A DNA stretch of 64,000 bases from Nothopassalora personata (GCA_033816765.1 CM066292.1:992001-1056000), one strand, 5' to 3'; positions 1 through 12,299 are shown, counted from the stretch's first letter. Numbers and translations are program-made. The notes: generated by a model not told the origin, from the sequence alone.

Positions 1-699
1 ATTTATTACTAAGGAAATAATATACCTTTATCTAGTAGAAATTATTAATAACCCTATTAGTAATGTTAATCTTAGCCTTACAATTAGTAATACTATAGTT
101 ACTATAGTTACTATTAGCGAGGATAAAGTAGGTAAGGTAGATATAGCTAATGTTAAGCTAGCTAGAGCCTAATAGAGTACGTAGAGTTAATACTACTACC
201 GCTAGCTATTAAAAGCCTCCTATTAGGAAGTAATTGCAATTAGTTATAAGAGGGATAAGGAGGTATAAGCTAGTAGGTACCTTAATCTAGTACTAACTAC
301 GGCTACTAAAAGGCCTATAGCCAGGAGAAGTTTAAAGCTTAGATAGAGAGATACTATTAGTAGTCTTTAGAGGAGTTAGAATAAACACGTCGAGTACTTT
401 CATACTATAGTAACCGAGCCTACTAATACTAAAAGGCCTATAGCTAAGGAAGGTATAAAGATTAGTTAGTGAAACACTACCGGCGGTAGTTAGAGGAGTT
501 AAGATAAACACGTTAGGTGCCCTAATACTATACCGACTAAGCCTACTACTACTATCGCTACTGTTTTATAACATACCTTATATAATCCTTAATTCTTAAG
601 AAGAAGACAACGCCACTAATGTTAAAGGGCGTACCTTAGACTACAATCCTATTAAGGTGTTAGAGGACTACTAGCTAGGATGATTAGATAGGTAGGGGA
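1..699 (+). pseudogene. RIP-broken coding relic with Q/R/Y-rich repeats
   Basis: A plus-strand frame can be followed from about 322 to 640. It is interrupted only by TAG/TAA codons, as expected if CAG, CAA and TGG codons were mutated. The predicted product is rich in Gln, Arg, Glu and Tyr (for example LEELEQTRRVL and LEELRQTRQVP) and contains a repeated block, so it was probably helical or coiled. It ends against the Copia C1 LTR at 700 and its upstream end lies outside the window. I do not recognise the family; a transposon Gag or a host repeat protein are both possible. That it was coding is inferred from the stop pattern and the protein-level repeat. Confidence 0.4.
200..560 (+). repeat. 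tandem ~123-bp repeat, 2-3 degenerate units
   Basis: The segment tactaaaaggcctatagc occurs near 305 and again near 427. The codons that follow line up at a spacing of 123 bases (41 codons, starting at 322 and 445). A more diverged third unit lies upstream from about 200. The unit length is a multiple of three and the predicted peptides match, so this is a protein repeat. Confidence 0.55.
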
Positions 700-941
700 T
701 GTTCTAAGCATCTAATATATATCTAGGTATTAGTAAATAACTTACTTAACTTAAATTGTTATTACTATCTATAAGTGAATAAGTATACCCTTATGTACTC
801 TTCTACGTTAAGATGTACGCGTAAGCATCGAATTACATAGAGCGTAAGTAAATGCTATAGAACCTACTAGTAACCCTTATTACGTAGAGGAATCCTATAT
901 ACTATGCTACTACCTTCGGGTAGCAACGGCTAAATATAATA
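700..941 (-). repeat. 3' LTR of Copia relic C1
   Basis: The 242-bp segment matches the reverse complement of the LTR at 34341-34580 along its whole length. Shared blocks include gcgtaagcatcga and the end gcaacggctaaatataata, which corresponds to cgacggctaaatctaaca in the better preserved copy. It starts with TGTT. The terminal CA has become TA, as RIP would produce. It lies directly downstream, on the minus strand, of the C1 polyprotein relic. Confidence 0.8.
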
Positions 942-2645
942 CTCCTCCTACTTTAGACTAACCCCTAAAGGTAGTAAGAAGTACTATATTATCGTTGCCG
1001 CCCCTATATCTCTGTTACTAGTAAATACTAGCTATTTTCCTTCTTAGGCAATTCTAAGAGCTTAGTAGTATTAGCGGTATACTTCTACTTACTAAGGGGC
1101 TTTATGAATAAATCAGTAACTTAGAGTACTCTATAGTCGGGATATAAGTAATTCGACTCTTTTAGCCTTATAGTACTCCTAGATAGAATGTACTATAATA
1201 TTAATATACTTTCTCTAGTATAGAACTCTATATTCTTTACTAAGGCTATACTGACCTTATTATCTCCGTAGATTATCGAAGGGGTCCTAAGATCCTCGGG
1301 AGACATATAGCCTATTTACTCTAAGAAAGAGTATATTAAAATCGTCTCCTTTATAGCGTAGGCTAGTGCGAGATATTCGGCCTCCGTAGTAGACATAGAT
1401 ACTAATCTTTATAGCTTATAGAACTAAGAAACAGGTAGCCCTACTAAGATAGATACGTATCCTACTATAGATCGTCTAGTAATGTCTATTCCGTAACCTA
1501 AGTCTAAATAAAGGTACGGTACCTTATTTTTATACCGTTTAAAGACAATAGTACTATTCTACGTATTAGCTAAGATATATTTTCCTTAAAGTATTAATTT
1601 ACCGGGTTATTTACGTATTAGCTTAGTCTTTAGATAGTAAAAGATACATCTATTCTAGATACTCTTACTAGCTAATTTAATTTCCCGACAATAGACTAGT
1701 ACTTAGAGCCCTTAGCTAGGCCTTCCTTAGGCTCTTTAGGGGTAAGATTCTAGTATCCGTTTACCGGTGTAGGGATACTAAAGGTAGTATCTATAGCAAG
1801 GCTAACATCCCTAAGCGTACTTTTAATATAATGTTTTTAATCGAGACGTATAGAACTGTGCTCGCTATAGGATATTCGGTAACCTAGAAGTAGCGTTACT
1901 AGGCCTCCGTCCTCTATCTTAAATCGTTTAGTAAGACCCTTCTTAAGCGGTAGGAGTATATATTTGTTCTTTACTAGAATAGGTAAATTGTCTATATATA
2001 GGGTAACTATAATAGTATACCCTTTATTAACGAAGATAGAATAATTGGCGGAAAGAGTATATAGTCCGTAGTTAGTAAAGATATTAGTCTTATTCTAAAT
2101 CTAGCCGCTTTATTTTTGGCCTAGGATACCTTTATTTAATTTTAGGTATCTCTCCCTCTCCGTTAAATCTATAGGGCTCTTATATCCTTCGGAAATAGTA
2201 ATATAGACGTCTTTAGTATACTCTCCTAGTAGATAGGTACTAATAACGTCAATTTAATATACTATATAGCCTCGTAAGGCCGTAATAGCTAGAAGAAGTT
2301 GTAGGCTTTCTAAATAGACTACGAGGCTAGAGGTCTTAAAGTAATTAATCCCGTATTATTACGTCAGCCCCCTTACTACTAGGCGTACCTTACATTTGTC
2401 TAGCTCTCCGTTAGGTAAGCTATTTACGTTATAAACCTATTTTATAATAATAAGGTTTATATTACTAGGTATATCTTATTTAATCTAAGGAAGGGTCTAT
2501 TCTAAGGACCTAAAGTGTTCTTTTATAGCTTCGTACTATTCCTTAGCGCAATCGCTCTTTATAGCCTCGTTATAGGTCCTAGGGATAGGTATTTTATAGG
2601 CCTTCTTATGATTTACTAGTCGTAATTCTTCTATTAGTCGTTCCG
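942..2645 (-). pseudogene. Copia (Ty1-type) reverse transcriptase/RNase H relic C1
   Basis: On the minus strand this is homologous, block by block, to Copia relic C2 at 32650-34340. The RNase H segment with the S-T-T-E-A-E-Y signature lies around 1380-1400, and the RT core lies towards 2600. In the family these domains copy RNA into DNA and degrade the template. Only the C-terminal part of Pol is present; Gag, protease and integrase are missing. The frame carries many TAG/TAA stops. The 5' side stops just before the element A LTR at 2665, so C1 was probably truncated by an A insertion or by recombination there. Confidence 0.75.
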
Positions 2646-2664
2646 GGCGTCGTATAACTCGTGT

Positions 2665-2847
2665 TATAAGAATAGCCTATAGCTAATCTTTATATATAAT
2701 ATATAGCTAGGCCCAGCTTCGTAGACTGTACGTAACGTATATACGTACACTAAGCGACGCGTATAGCGTCTATAGAACATAGTAAGATTAAGTTTATCTC
2801 TAATTATAATATTTTAGGCGTTCTATATATTATAACATCCCCTTATA
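2665..2847 (+). repeat. 5' LTR of element A (RIP-mutated)
   Basis: This aligns with 21000-21180 and with the unmutated 38686-38882 copy. Shared landmarks are a TAAGG/TAAG start, cactaagcgacgcgtatag in the middle, and an end in ccccttata. Differences from the 38.7 kb copy are mainly C to T and G to A. Confidence 0.75.
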
Positions 2848-2849
2848 GT

Positions 2850-5800
2850 TCTAAATCTTACCCTCGCTATAATCTATATATACTATAGAGCCTAATTACA
2901 ACGCGCGTAATAGCTAGCCCTCTACGCCCCCCCCCTAAGCTCTAGGGTATAGTAGTAGGCACGTTACGTAGCCTTAGTTACGAGAAGAGAAGCCTTAAGG
3001 GCTAAGATTAAAGAGTAGGAGATATAGCGGGAGATTAAGTAGTTAGAGCTCTTACGCGCTATAAGTATACCGCCTCCGGAGCCTATAGTAGGACTAGTTA
3101 GAGAAGATTACTTCCCTACTATAAGCCCTACCTCTACCTCTATAGCTACTTATAATAATATTATAGTATAAGGCGCGGCCGTAGCGTATATAACTCGATC
3201 GCGCCTAAAAGAGCTACCGCCTTTTAAGGGAGACTCGATACAGAAGGTAAGAGTATTCCTTAGGGAGCTCTTACTTATCTTTACCCTTCTAGGTACTATA
3301 TATACGACGAACGAGTTAAAGGTCCTATATAGGGTTATTATACCTTAGCGGAGAGGTAAGTAAGTAATAATACGCTAACTATAGCATCCTTAACCTTATA
3401 GGATATATATACTAGGACTTTAAGGAGTTCTATCAAAACGTGTATAATCATCCTATAAACCGCGTACTTAACGTTGAATTAGAGTACGAGGTAGTAAAAT
3501 AGAAGAATAACTAGATAGGACGCTACTTTACGACTAAGTTAGATATTATAGAGGCCTAGTTAGGTAATTACTCGAAAGCGTAGCGTATACGGTACCTACT
3601 AGTTAAGCTTACGCCTCGCTTATAGTTCGCTATCGTTAGGTACCATAATATTCCTACTACTAGAAAAGAGCTAGTAGTCTTAGCCTCGCGTATTAAGAGT
3701 ATTAAGCGCTAAGATAGTAGTAGAGGCTACGACCGCGGGTAGTATAGCCGTCATAAGCGTAAAGCTAAGGGCGTATATAAGCGGGACAATTGCTTAAAGT
3801 AGTAGAAGTTAAGTTAAGTACCGGGCGCCTTAGGTATAAGTTAGTAGCGTAACACTAGTAGCTTATCTATAACTAGCTAGATGGTAAAGGTAGAGTATAA
3901 CGGCTACGGTAAGAAGGGTTATATTAAGACGTAGTACCTAATAAGATACCTATAGAAAGACCGTAACACGTAAGCGGTTCGTAGGCTAGAGACTATAGAG
4001 GCCGTAACTAAGAAGGGTAATTAGGAAAAAGGTAGAGGACTAGAGAAGGGTCGCTCCTAAGTCCGAGTTTCTATATAGCCCCCTTAAGGTAAGTTAATAT
4101 AAATCTAGCGCGTTACTTATAAGGTGTAGTCGAGACGCGTAATAACTTTTATAAGGCTACGTTTCTCCTAGATAACGGCGTAGATCTAAGCTAAGTATTA
4201 TATAAGTATATACTCTATTACTAACTATAACCTTCTCGTAGTATAAGGCTTCTAAATTTAGAGTCGTACGTATAGGACTAAGGATATTACTACGGCGCCT
4301 TTACGGTCCGCGTACAACTCGCTAATAATATAGGAGTACGGCGCGTAAGCGACGCTACCTACTCTATAGCGCCTATAGGTAGGCCGTTAGTAATCTTAGG
4401 TAGGCCCTAGCGGTATTGGAATTAGATTATAAAGGCTAATAATAATAACTAGTAGTTCTACGGTACTAACATACCTACGGTATAGTAGCGTAATGTACGA
4501 GAGTTCTTTAAGAATCTTAATAGCTTAAAGTAGGTATATTCGATAAGTATTCGGTATATTACTATAGTATTAACTAAAGTAGAGGGCCCGTAAACCAAAA
4601 GAAGTATAGCTTCTTCTAGAAGAGTACTAAGTTCCTAGGGTTTATTATAAGCGTCGTAGGCGTATTAATAGATAGGAGTATAGTAGCCCTAATTAAGGAA
4701 TAGCCTACGACTATAAGCTTCTATAAGGTTTAATCCTTCCTAGGATTTCCTTCCTAGGATTATATAATCTTTTAACTTTATAGTAGAATATAGGCTAGGA
4801 GAAAGTGACCTAGCCGATACTCTATTACGGCGTAGTAACTACGTAGGCGTAGTATAGTATACCTCGAACTTACTTCCTACTCTAGAAAATAAGCTAGCTT
4901 TCTAGAAGGAATCCATACTTAGAGAGAACGAGCCTATAGTAAGGTATGTAACCGCTACCTACGAAAGGATATAGGATAATATAGTAATAGTAGCCGTAGT
5001 ACGAGCCTACGAGCCGTAGGAAACCCGATCGCTACTAGTAAAAGTATATACTATAATAATATAAGGCGGCCTAGGTAATCTACTCTTACTACTAATAGAA
5101 TTATATATGGGAGGGACGATAGGTAAGTCGTATACTTATCGTAGGTACCTAGTAAGAGGGATACTAAGGATAAATATATACAAGACGGGTTATTCTATTA
5201 CGAAAACGCGATTATAGTACCCTAAGACTTTGTAGTAAGAGTATAGTTACTACGTATATACTATAATAACGTACTCGTAGGACACTTTATTAATGTAAAG
5301 ACTAAAGAGCTACTACGACGTTACTACTAGTAGGAACTACTTAGTAAGAATATAAGAGAGTATATAAGAAATTATAGAGTATATTAAACCTTAAAGGTAA
5401 GGCAATATCGACCCTACGGCAAGTTATAACTATTACCTAGGCTAGACGGTCTATAGTAAGAAATTACTATAAGTTTTTTTACGGACCTACCGCTAAGTAA
5501 GTAAGGCAAATACGTATATAATACGATCCTAGTAATCGTTAACCGCTACTCTAAAATAAAATTATACATTCCTATAACTAAGACGTATATAGCCGGAGAG
5601 CTTACGAGGATTATACGAGACGAAGCGTTAGGTACTATAGTACCCTAGTAGGTATAGTAAGTAATTGCGGGCCTATGTTTATAAGCTAGTTCTAGAGTAA
5701 CTTCTACTTTAAGGCGTAGGTAAAGTATAAGCTACCTATAGTCTTTTACCCTTAGACTAATAGTTAGACTAAGAGAGCAAACTATAAAGCTATAGACTAG

Positions 5801-6420
5801 AGATTACCCTACGCCCTATAAGCTCTTAATATAAGAACCGTAACAGGGAGGTACTAGTAGTAGTAGACTTGACTAACTATATACGAGAAATACGCGCTAC
5901 GCTTACGAAACGCTAGAAGACCGTAGTAAATAACTAAGCCTACTACTATAATAAGACCTATAAGTTTAAGAGCTATTATATAGGTAATATAGTACTATTA
6001 TCTATAAAGAACTTAAAATTAGTAGTACTAAGGAAGAAGATAGGTCTAAAGTTCGTCCGTCCTTACCGTATTATCGATGCTATCGGTTCGTAGGCGTACC
6101 GCCTAGTATAACTAGTAGAGTTAAGGATCTACGATATATTTTATATATCTCTCCTTAAGCTATATTTAGGTAGTAAGGAGAATAGAGGTACTATACCTCT
6201 TACTAATCAGAATAGGAAATATAAAGTAGAAGTAGTACTAGGAAAGTATAGGTATAAGGGTAAGGTATAGTACCTAGTATAATATAAGGGCTAGTTAGAG
6301 AAATATAATAGCTAGAAGCTAGTATAAGTGCTTATAAATACTACTCGTATAGTAGATAAATACGAGGTGTTATAGAAGGGGATATAAGATATAGGAGAAT
6401 AAAGAGAAGATTATATATCT
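2850..6420 (+). pseudogene. element A gag-pol relic with RT palm deleted
   Basis: Domains in order on the plus strand. Gag is followed by a CCHC knuckle relic at about 3893-3931 (Cys and His changed to Tyr, GKKG retained). The aspartic protease site at about 4164-4183 reads LLDNGV, where DSGA is expected. The RT thumb at about 4628 reads KFLGFIIS. The end of RNase H at about 4780 reads IVEYRLGESDLADTLLRR. Then come the integrase zinc region and core (about 5235-5900) and a chromodomain (about 6219-6370, VQYLVQYKG). Only ~200 bases separate protease and thumb, so the RT palm with its YxDD motif is gone. Most of RNase H is also missing. Stops are TAG/TAA throughout. In chromoviruses the chromodomain steers integration to heterochromatin. 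Confidence 0.8.
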
Positions 6421-7346
6421 ATAAAAATAAACATAAAAGTAAGACCCCTTTATAAGGGCGTAATATTACATAGAGACGCTACGTAGACTAAAGATAGGGG
6501 TAGAGTAGGCGGCTAGTAGACGAGGGGTACGCTAACTTCTTATTCTTATTATTATTATTATCCTTGTTATACTTACTACGTATAGCGGCCGGTAGAAAAG
6601 TCCAGTTAGTAGTAGTAGTATTAATATTCTTAGTCTATAGGGACTTTAACTGCAGTTAGTATAGGACGCGTATATAATATATAGGCTACTTATGGTACGG
6701 CCGAGCTTAAGGAGCCTATTAAGGGTCCTATTCTACTCTTACTATAGAATTATAGATATATTAGCGGTAGTAGAGGAGGGGGTAGTAGTAGTAGCGCTAA
6801 CGTAGCGCACGCGCTTCTTACTAATATGCTTATTCTTATAGGTATTATATTACCTCTTACCCTAGGAGGAGGCTAGCTAAGTTATATAAGGAGTAATAGT
6901 AAAGTATACGCGGTAAGCGTATAGAGCGTACGCAAGGCGTAGTACTTATACTAAGAATCTACTCGCTAATAGCGGTATATAGGCGGCGCTACTTATTAAG
7001 AGCTTCTTATTTCTCCTTAGTAGGAGGGTCTCTAAGCTACTAGATAAGCTTATTGCGTTACGTGCGTACTTTACGTAGGTAAGCTACTAGTATAGTAATA
7101 GTAAAGCTATTATTACTTTTATACTTATACTAGCTAGTCCTATAGCGTCTATACTTTTTTAATAACTTATCTATAGTAATACTATTATATATATTAGTCT
7201 CGTCTAGTATACGGTTAGTAAGCGTATTATAAGTAGTAAGCGTAGAGGAATCCTACTATAGATAAAGTACGGTAAGTATCGTAGATATATTCTAATATCT
7301 ACGTTAAAATGCTTAGCTAGTAATACCTTTAGGGTCTACTACCCTA
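6421..7346 (+). repeat. element A 3' segment, copy 1
   Basis: From about 6790 this is homologous to 19978-20540. Shared blocks include cttattcttatagg, acctcttaccctaggagg and acggttagtaagcgtatta. A plus-strand frame, basic and Arg/Tyr-rich, can be followed with TAG/TAA stops in both copies, so an extra coding segment after pol is likely. The product is not recognised. The segment stops abruptly at the gypsy B1 LTR. Confidence 0.55.
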
Positions 7347-7752
7347 TGTTAGGTTTGGTATAACCTAATAATATCACAAGTTAAGAAGATAAGCTTAATC
7401 GGGTTTGTTCTCGGGCCGATAGGAAGTCGAGGGAGAGTAATAAAGCAATAGTTGTCTTCGTCTTATAAAGACTTAAGAAACAATGTAGTAGAGGTTAGGT
7501 TTTGGTGTATTCTAAATAGTAATATTGAACAGTAAGTTAAACGTATCGAAACTATAAGGGATTCTTAGCGTTTCTAAATACAAAGGAGATTCGTAGATCT
7601 CGGTAATTAGTCTAATCATTCTAAGCATAAGTAGCCTAATTAGTCTAAGCATAAGCGGTCTAATCGCCCTAAGTCTAAGCGCTTAGGTAGGATGAGTTAC
7701 GTGCTCGTCTCGTTGTTATAATTCTAGGGTCTATAGGAATCATTCCGTAACA
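7347..7752 (-). repeat. 3' LTR of gypsy B1
   Basis: 406 bp, from TGTTAGG to CCGTAACA on the plus strand, matching 19572-19977 across its whole length. It contains short internal repeats of tctaagcataagc around 7620-7660. On the element's own strand it starts TGTTACGG and ends CCTAACA. Confidence 0.9.
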
Positions 7753-7825
7753 CTATCCCCTTTTTAGCCTAGCTTCGTCCCAAAGCTTTATAAGCCGTTA
7801 TTATTTCTTATAGTAATAGTTAACT

Positions 7826-8398
7826 ATGTCTTCTTCCTCCTATAAACGCCGTTAACGACTTGCTCTAGATACTAAAATTTCTAGTATTAAAATAGCTCTA
7901 TGTACGAATTGTTAGAAGTCTTAATCCTCGGGCGTAGTAGTAAAGTAAATCGTAGGTTCTCGGTCTAGGAAGTATTTGGCCTATATTCGAAAAGGCTATA
8001 AGGACTGCGACGTACGTCTTTCTCGTCCGGAGTAGGAACGTCTTCGCGATTCGCGCGATAAGCTTAAGCTAGAGCTTAAGAGGATTAAGAGGAGGAGGTG
8101 CGGCTAAAGATGTGTAAGGTCCGTCTTCGGAAATAGCTACGCTTAGCTAAGCGTCGCACCGACGACGCCGTCGCTAAGGAGTTAGAGGAGCTCGAGGAGG
8201 GAGAGGCGCGCGAGGAGCTAGCGTCTCTTAAGTAGGCGTCGGGGTTAGAGGTATTGCCTTTGCTAGTTTCTTTCTTAGATATCCTAGAGATGCCCGTAAA
8301 CGACTAGGCGGCGCTTTCTAGGGCGGAGTCCTAGGGCGAGTCCCTAGGGTAGAAACTTATTAGGGTATTTATTTATAAGTTATGTCCCTGTTCCTATT
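7826..8398 (+). pseudogene. antisense cysteine-containing frame in gypsy B1, copy 1
   Basis: A frame running opposite to pol starts at an ATG at 7826 and can be read for about 190 codons. It contains only TAG/TAA stops and one apparent frame shift near 8100. The start reads MSSSYKRR, followed by ALCTNC and later a long K/R/E-rich stretch such as DKLKLELKRIKRR, which suggests a coiled coil. A second copy lies at 45786-46560 next to another gypsy end. The layout resembles short antisense proteins I associate with other fungal gypsy elements (a few Cys, then a coiled coil). That comparison is from memory and is not a search result. Function is unknown. Confidence 0.55.
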
Positions 8399-8402
8399 AA
8401 TT

Positions 8403-8476
8403 GGCTAGGTAGCTTAGTAGTAGAGCGTAAGCTACCTAAACTCTTAAGGTCGTAGGTTCGATTCCTACCCTAGTCG
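8403..8476 (+). tRNA. tRNA-like sequence (Lys-like), inside gypsy B1
   Basis: The 74-nt segment has a fully paired acceptor stem (ggctagg with cctagtc, one G-T pair). It has a D arm (gctt/gagc) with an A-box-like tagcttagtag, and a perfect T arm (gtagg, loop ttcgatt, cctac) carrying the B-box ggttcgattcc. The anticodon arm is not canonical. Either taag/ctta pairs around an 11-nt loop, or acct/aggt pairs around a loop containing ctctta, the loop core typical of tRNA-Lys(CTT). A T5 run follows at 8524-8528. It is probably a captured or decayed tRNA; the Lys assignment is tentative. Confidence 0.6.
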
Positions 8477-8559
8477 CTCGTCGGCCGAGAGATCGATTAT
8501 CGTTAGTCGTATCGGCGGACCTATTTTTAGTATTGTCGGATCTTTTACTAACGGTTTCG

Positions 8560-11500
8560 TAGGTTTTGTTTTAGTTCCTAGGTATTTTCTAATTCGTCGT
8601 ATCCTTTCTACTTAACAAGGTATTGCTAACCTTTCTTATCTAGGATTTTTTTAACTTCGAATTCGTTTTCTACTTCTAGCTCGAAATAGAAGCTTTCTTA
8701 GTGGGGTGTTTTAGCGTCTACGGGTTCTAACTTAGAGATATACAAGACTAGGTAGATTTTTGCGTTAGGTAGTAGCCGTAGGCGGTAGTTAACTAGTCCT
8801 ATAACTTTGTTAATAAAAAATAGTCCGACCTTAACGTAATCTAGTTTCTTAGTCTATCTTCTTATTCTTAGGTTTTTTATAAGGAGATAGACCTTATCCC
8901 CCTCTTTTAGTAGAGGTGCTATTTTTCTCGTGTCTTACCGTTATTAAGACAGTTTATATTATGCATCTTCGATCGCCTTACGTGTTTCTTTATACACTTC
9001 CTTAAGAGTATCCGTCGTTACGATTGCTCTTTTAGCTTATAGGTAGGATCTAGGTATTCCGAATAGGTTAGGATCTTTACTACAGTTCGTATAGAATAGT
9101 GTCGTTAAAGTTGTCTCTAATTTATAGTTGTTTAGTACAATCTACGCTATTAGCAGTAATAAAACCTAGTTGTCTTATACGTAGTTAATGTAGTGTCGTA
9201 GGTATTGTTCTAGCGTTTAGTTTATCCTTTCGGTCTACCCGTCTATCTCCGGATAATATGCTGTTAATAGCTTATATTTAATTCCGATCGTTCCTATAAG
9301 CGTCTTCTAGTAGTTCGATGTAAATAGCTTGTCTCTATCCGTTATAAACGCTTAAGGGAATCCGTAGTATTGGATAAGTCTATCTAGTACGAGGTATCCG
9401 AGCTACTCTACATTGTATATTTCTAATGTAGGAATAAAGTGTACGTATTTCGTAAGTCTATTAACTATAACTAGTATTATGTCGTATAGTTATTTCGTAA
9501 CTTAATCCTTTAACGGTAGGAGTTTCGTAATAAAGTCTATTGTAACTTCGTCCTACAGTTTTCTCGGTAGTGTCCTAAACTGTAGGTGACCGTATTTCGC
9601 ATGTCTCGCAACCTTGTTTCGTTAGCAGTGTACGTATTGTTTAATGTAGCGTAACACCTTTTGTCTCATCTATAGGAATAAGAAGCTACGTTATATTACG
9701 TCTATTGTTTTTATCGTTCTAGGATGTCTATACGTCGGCTCGTCGTAATGTTAATGTATGCACTCTTCTTCTCGTTTCTTCGGTACTTAGTATCTTCCTT
9801 ACGATATAGGGAATTATTCTTCCTTATCGTTTAGGATTCGTACGATGTTATTAAATTCCCTTATATTAGTTAGTACTAAACTTCCGTCGGCGTTTGTCTT
9901 TAGTATTTTATGTTATACTAGTTCTTTTCCTTCCATATAGTTGCTTCTTTAGCTTAGCGCATTAGCGCGGCTATTCTCCTTTCCTAGAGTATATTTAATT
10001 TCGAACTTATATTACCCTAGTAGCTCTAACTAGCGGGCTTACCTTCGGGTAAGTTCTTTCGTCGTCGTGAAGTACGTAAGATTCTTATAGTTAGAAAGAA
10101 TCGTTAACTTCGGTAGGCCCTCGACGTATACTCTCTAATGTTATATAGTAGTAATAATAGCTAGAAGCTCTTTGTTATAGATGTCGTAGTTCTGTTCCGC
10201 TATAGTTATTTTCCGGGAGTAATAGGCTACTAGGTGTCTCTACCTATCGTGTGTCTATATTAGGTACGCGCCTATTACTATATTAGACGTATCGGTCTCG
10301 ATATAGACTTCCTTACTACTATCGAATAGTCGAAGCGTAGGGGCTAAAGCGTATTGTTCCTTAAGTTTCTTAAACGCTTTAATCTATTCCTTTCCCTATT
10401 TCTAGGTAACGTCTTTTCTCGTAAGCATTGTTATTAGTACTACTGTCTTTACGTAGTCCTTAATGAATTTCCGGTTGTAGTTCGCTAGTCTAAGGAATAA
10501 TTGTACGTCCTTAACTGTTTTTAGTTCTAGCTATTCTCTAATTAACTGTGTTTTCGTAGGGTCGATCGTTATCCCTATAGTGCTAATAATAATAAAGCCT
10601 AAGAATTTAACTTCTTTCTTATAGAATTCGCATTTCTCGGGTACTGTCTTAAATCCTAAACGCGTAAGTCGCTCGAATACGTCCTAGACTTGTTTTATGT
10701 AATTCTAAAGGGATCCTTTCGTATAGACTAATATGTCGTCTAAATAAGCGATGACGCATACATCGAGTAGGTCTCTAAGTGTCTCGTTAATAAGGTCCTA
10801 ATAGGATGCGGGTACGTTAGTTAATCCTATTAGTATAACTAAGAATTCGTAAAGTTCGTATCTTATTCTAAAAGCGGTTTTCCACTCTTCTCCTTCCGCT
10901 ATCCGTATAGCGTAGAAGGCATCTCGTAGGTTAATCTTCGTATACTAGTCTAATCCGGTTAATTTATCTTATGCTTCTTCGATGTTAGGTAGCGGGTATC
11001 GGTTCTTAATCGTAATCTCGTTTAACTTCCTATAGTCTTATACAAGTCGTAACTTCCCGTTTGCTTTTAGAACGAACATGCATAGAGTTCCTATACTTAA
11101 GGTAGATCTTCTTATCTATCCTTTAGCTAGCTTCTCCTTTAGCTATTCTCGTAGGGTCTATAGCTCTTTCTTAGACATTCAATATAGGTGTCCCTATAGA
11201 GGCTCTTTCTATAGCTAAATGTTTATCTTATAATCCTATAGTTAGTGTTTAGGTAAGGCATCCTTACCTCTTTCCTCTTTAAAGAGTCACGACTACTTAC
11301 GATACTCTTTAAGAATACTTAACTCTAAGATGTTAGTATTCTTCGATAGTGCGTTACTTCTATTACTACTAGTAACTTCGTAACCCGGCAGCCCTACGCT
11401 AGTGTCTATCCCGGTCGAAGGTAGTTCTTCTATCCTTCTATGCGGCCTAAGCTATATCCTATTTAGCTGTCTCTTTACCTTATCTACTAGCGAACGCTAC

Positions 11501-11635
11501 CGCTATATAGGCTAAATGTCGATAACGCAGTCGTATTCCCTAAATGTAAGTACTCCTCTTCTCTAGTCGATTACTAGATTATACTTTCTTAACTAAGGTA
11601 TACCTAGTACGATGTTATAACTAGCTATATCGGTA
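8560..11635 (-). pseudogene. gypsy B1 pol relic: RT, RNase H, integrase, chromodomain
   Basis: On the minus strand the RT catalytic box lies at 10726-10755 and reads VIAYLDDILV, so the two catalytic Asp survive. RNase H and integrase follow towards lower coordinates. A chromodomain lies at about 8760-8590 (EFEVKKILDKKG, then YLVKQKGYDE). This Pol would have copied the element RNA and inserted the cDNA. The frame is broken by many TAG/TAA stops. At 11635 the RT N-terminal part is cut by the Copia D insertion, and the reading continues at 17260 into protease and gag. The chromodomain Trp of the usual WKGY motif reads as a stop (TAG), as RIP would give. Confidence 0.85.
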
Positions 11636-11640
11636 ATATC
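11636..11640. other. target site duplication of Copia D (left)
   Basis: The five bases atatc immediately before the 5' LTR are repeated at 17255-17259 directly after the 3' LTR. A 5-bp duplication is usual for Copia elements. Confidence 0.9.
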
Positions 11641-11887
11641 TGTTAAGATGTAGCATCTCAAGGGGAGCTAACAGTTAGGTTATGATCTAATAGCCTAAGG
11701 CATCTACGATAACTTAGCTTATCGGAAGATACCTTCTCTCCCCTTTAGCTTAGATAGACATCTAACACAATCAACACATTGGTTCCTAATATATTGCTGC
11801 ATGCCCTGTGGCTATTAGCTAGTTAAAGATTGATCTCTTACTCTACTCCGCTGCTAACTACGTATCCTATAAGGTCTTAACTTAACA
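11641..11887 (+). repeat. 5' LTR of Copia D
   Basis: 247 bp. It differs from the 3' LTR at five positions by my count, each C/T at CpA or G/A at TpG. The internal sequence starts ggttataagcccgggttt, the expected place of the primer binding site; I could not assign the tRNA. Confidence 0.95.
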
Positions 11888-12299
11888 GGTTATAAGCCCG
11901 GGTTTGTGTAGGAGTAAGAGCAACCTATATTAGTATGGGTTACTTGTATCCCTTGCTATTATAGCAGAAAACATCTAGGAAGCAGAAGTCTACCCCATCT
12001 TCCCTATTAAGGAGCTTAGTTTAATACTAAGTAATAGGTAATCTAGAAAAGGACTCTATACGGCTTAATATAAGCCAATACCTTAAAGACACTCTATAGG
12101 TAGAACTGCATTGAGATACTATTAAGAAGGACTTCAAGTAAGTCATTTAGAACTCTGCTAGGAGAGACAGACCTATGTCCTAGCTCCGAGATCACACCGC
12201 TCTTTCTTTACCCTACTAAGCAGGCCTTAGTATCTACACCTACGAACCTTACTATTCTACACCAAAAGCCTTAGTAGGACCTAAGCCACGACTTTTAAG

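Noticed and set aside
7620..7680. Short direct repeats tctaagcataagc, CRISPR-like at first sight
   Set aside because: Only three imperfect units with short uneven spacing, and present in both B1 LTRs; an LTR-internal repeat.
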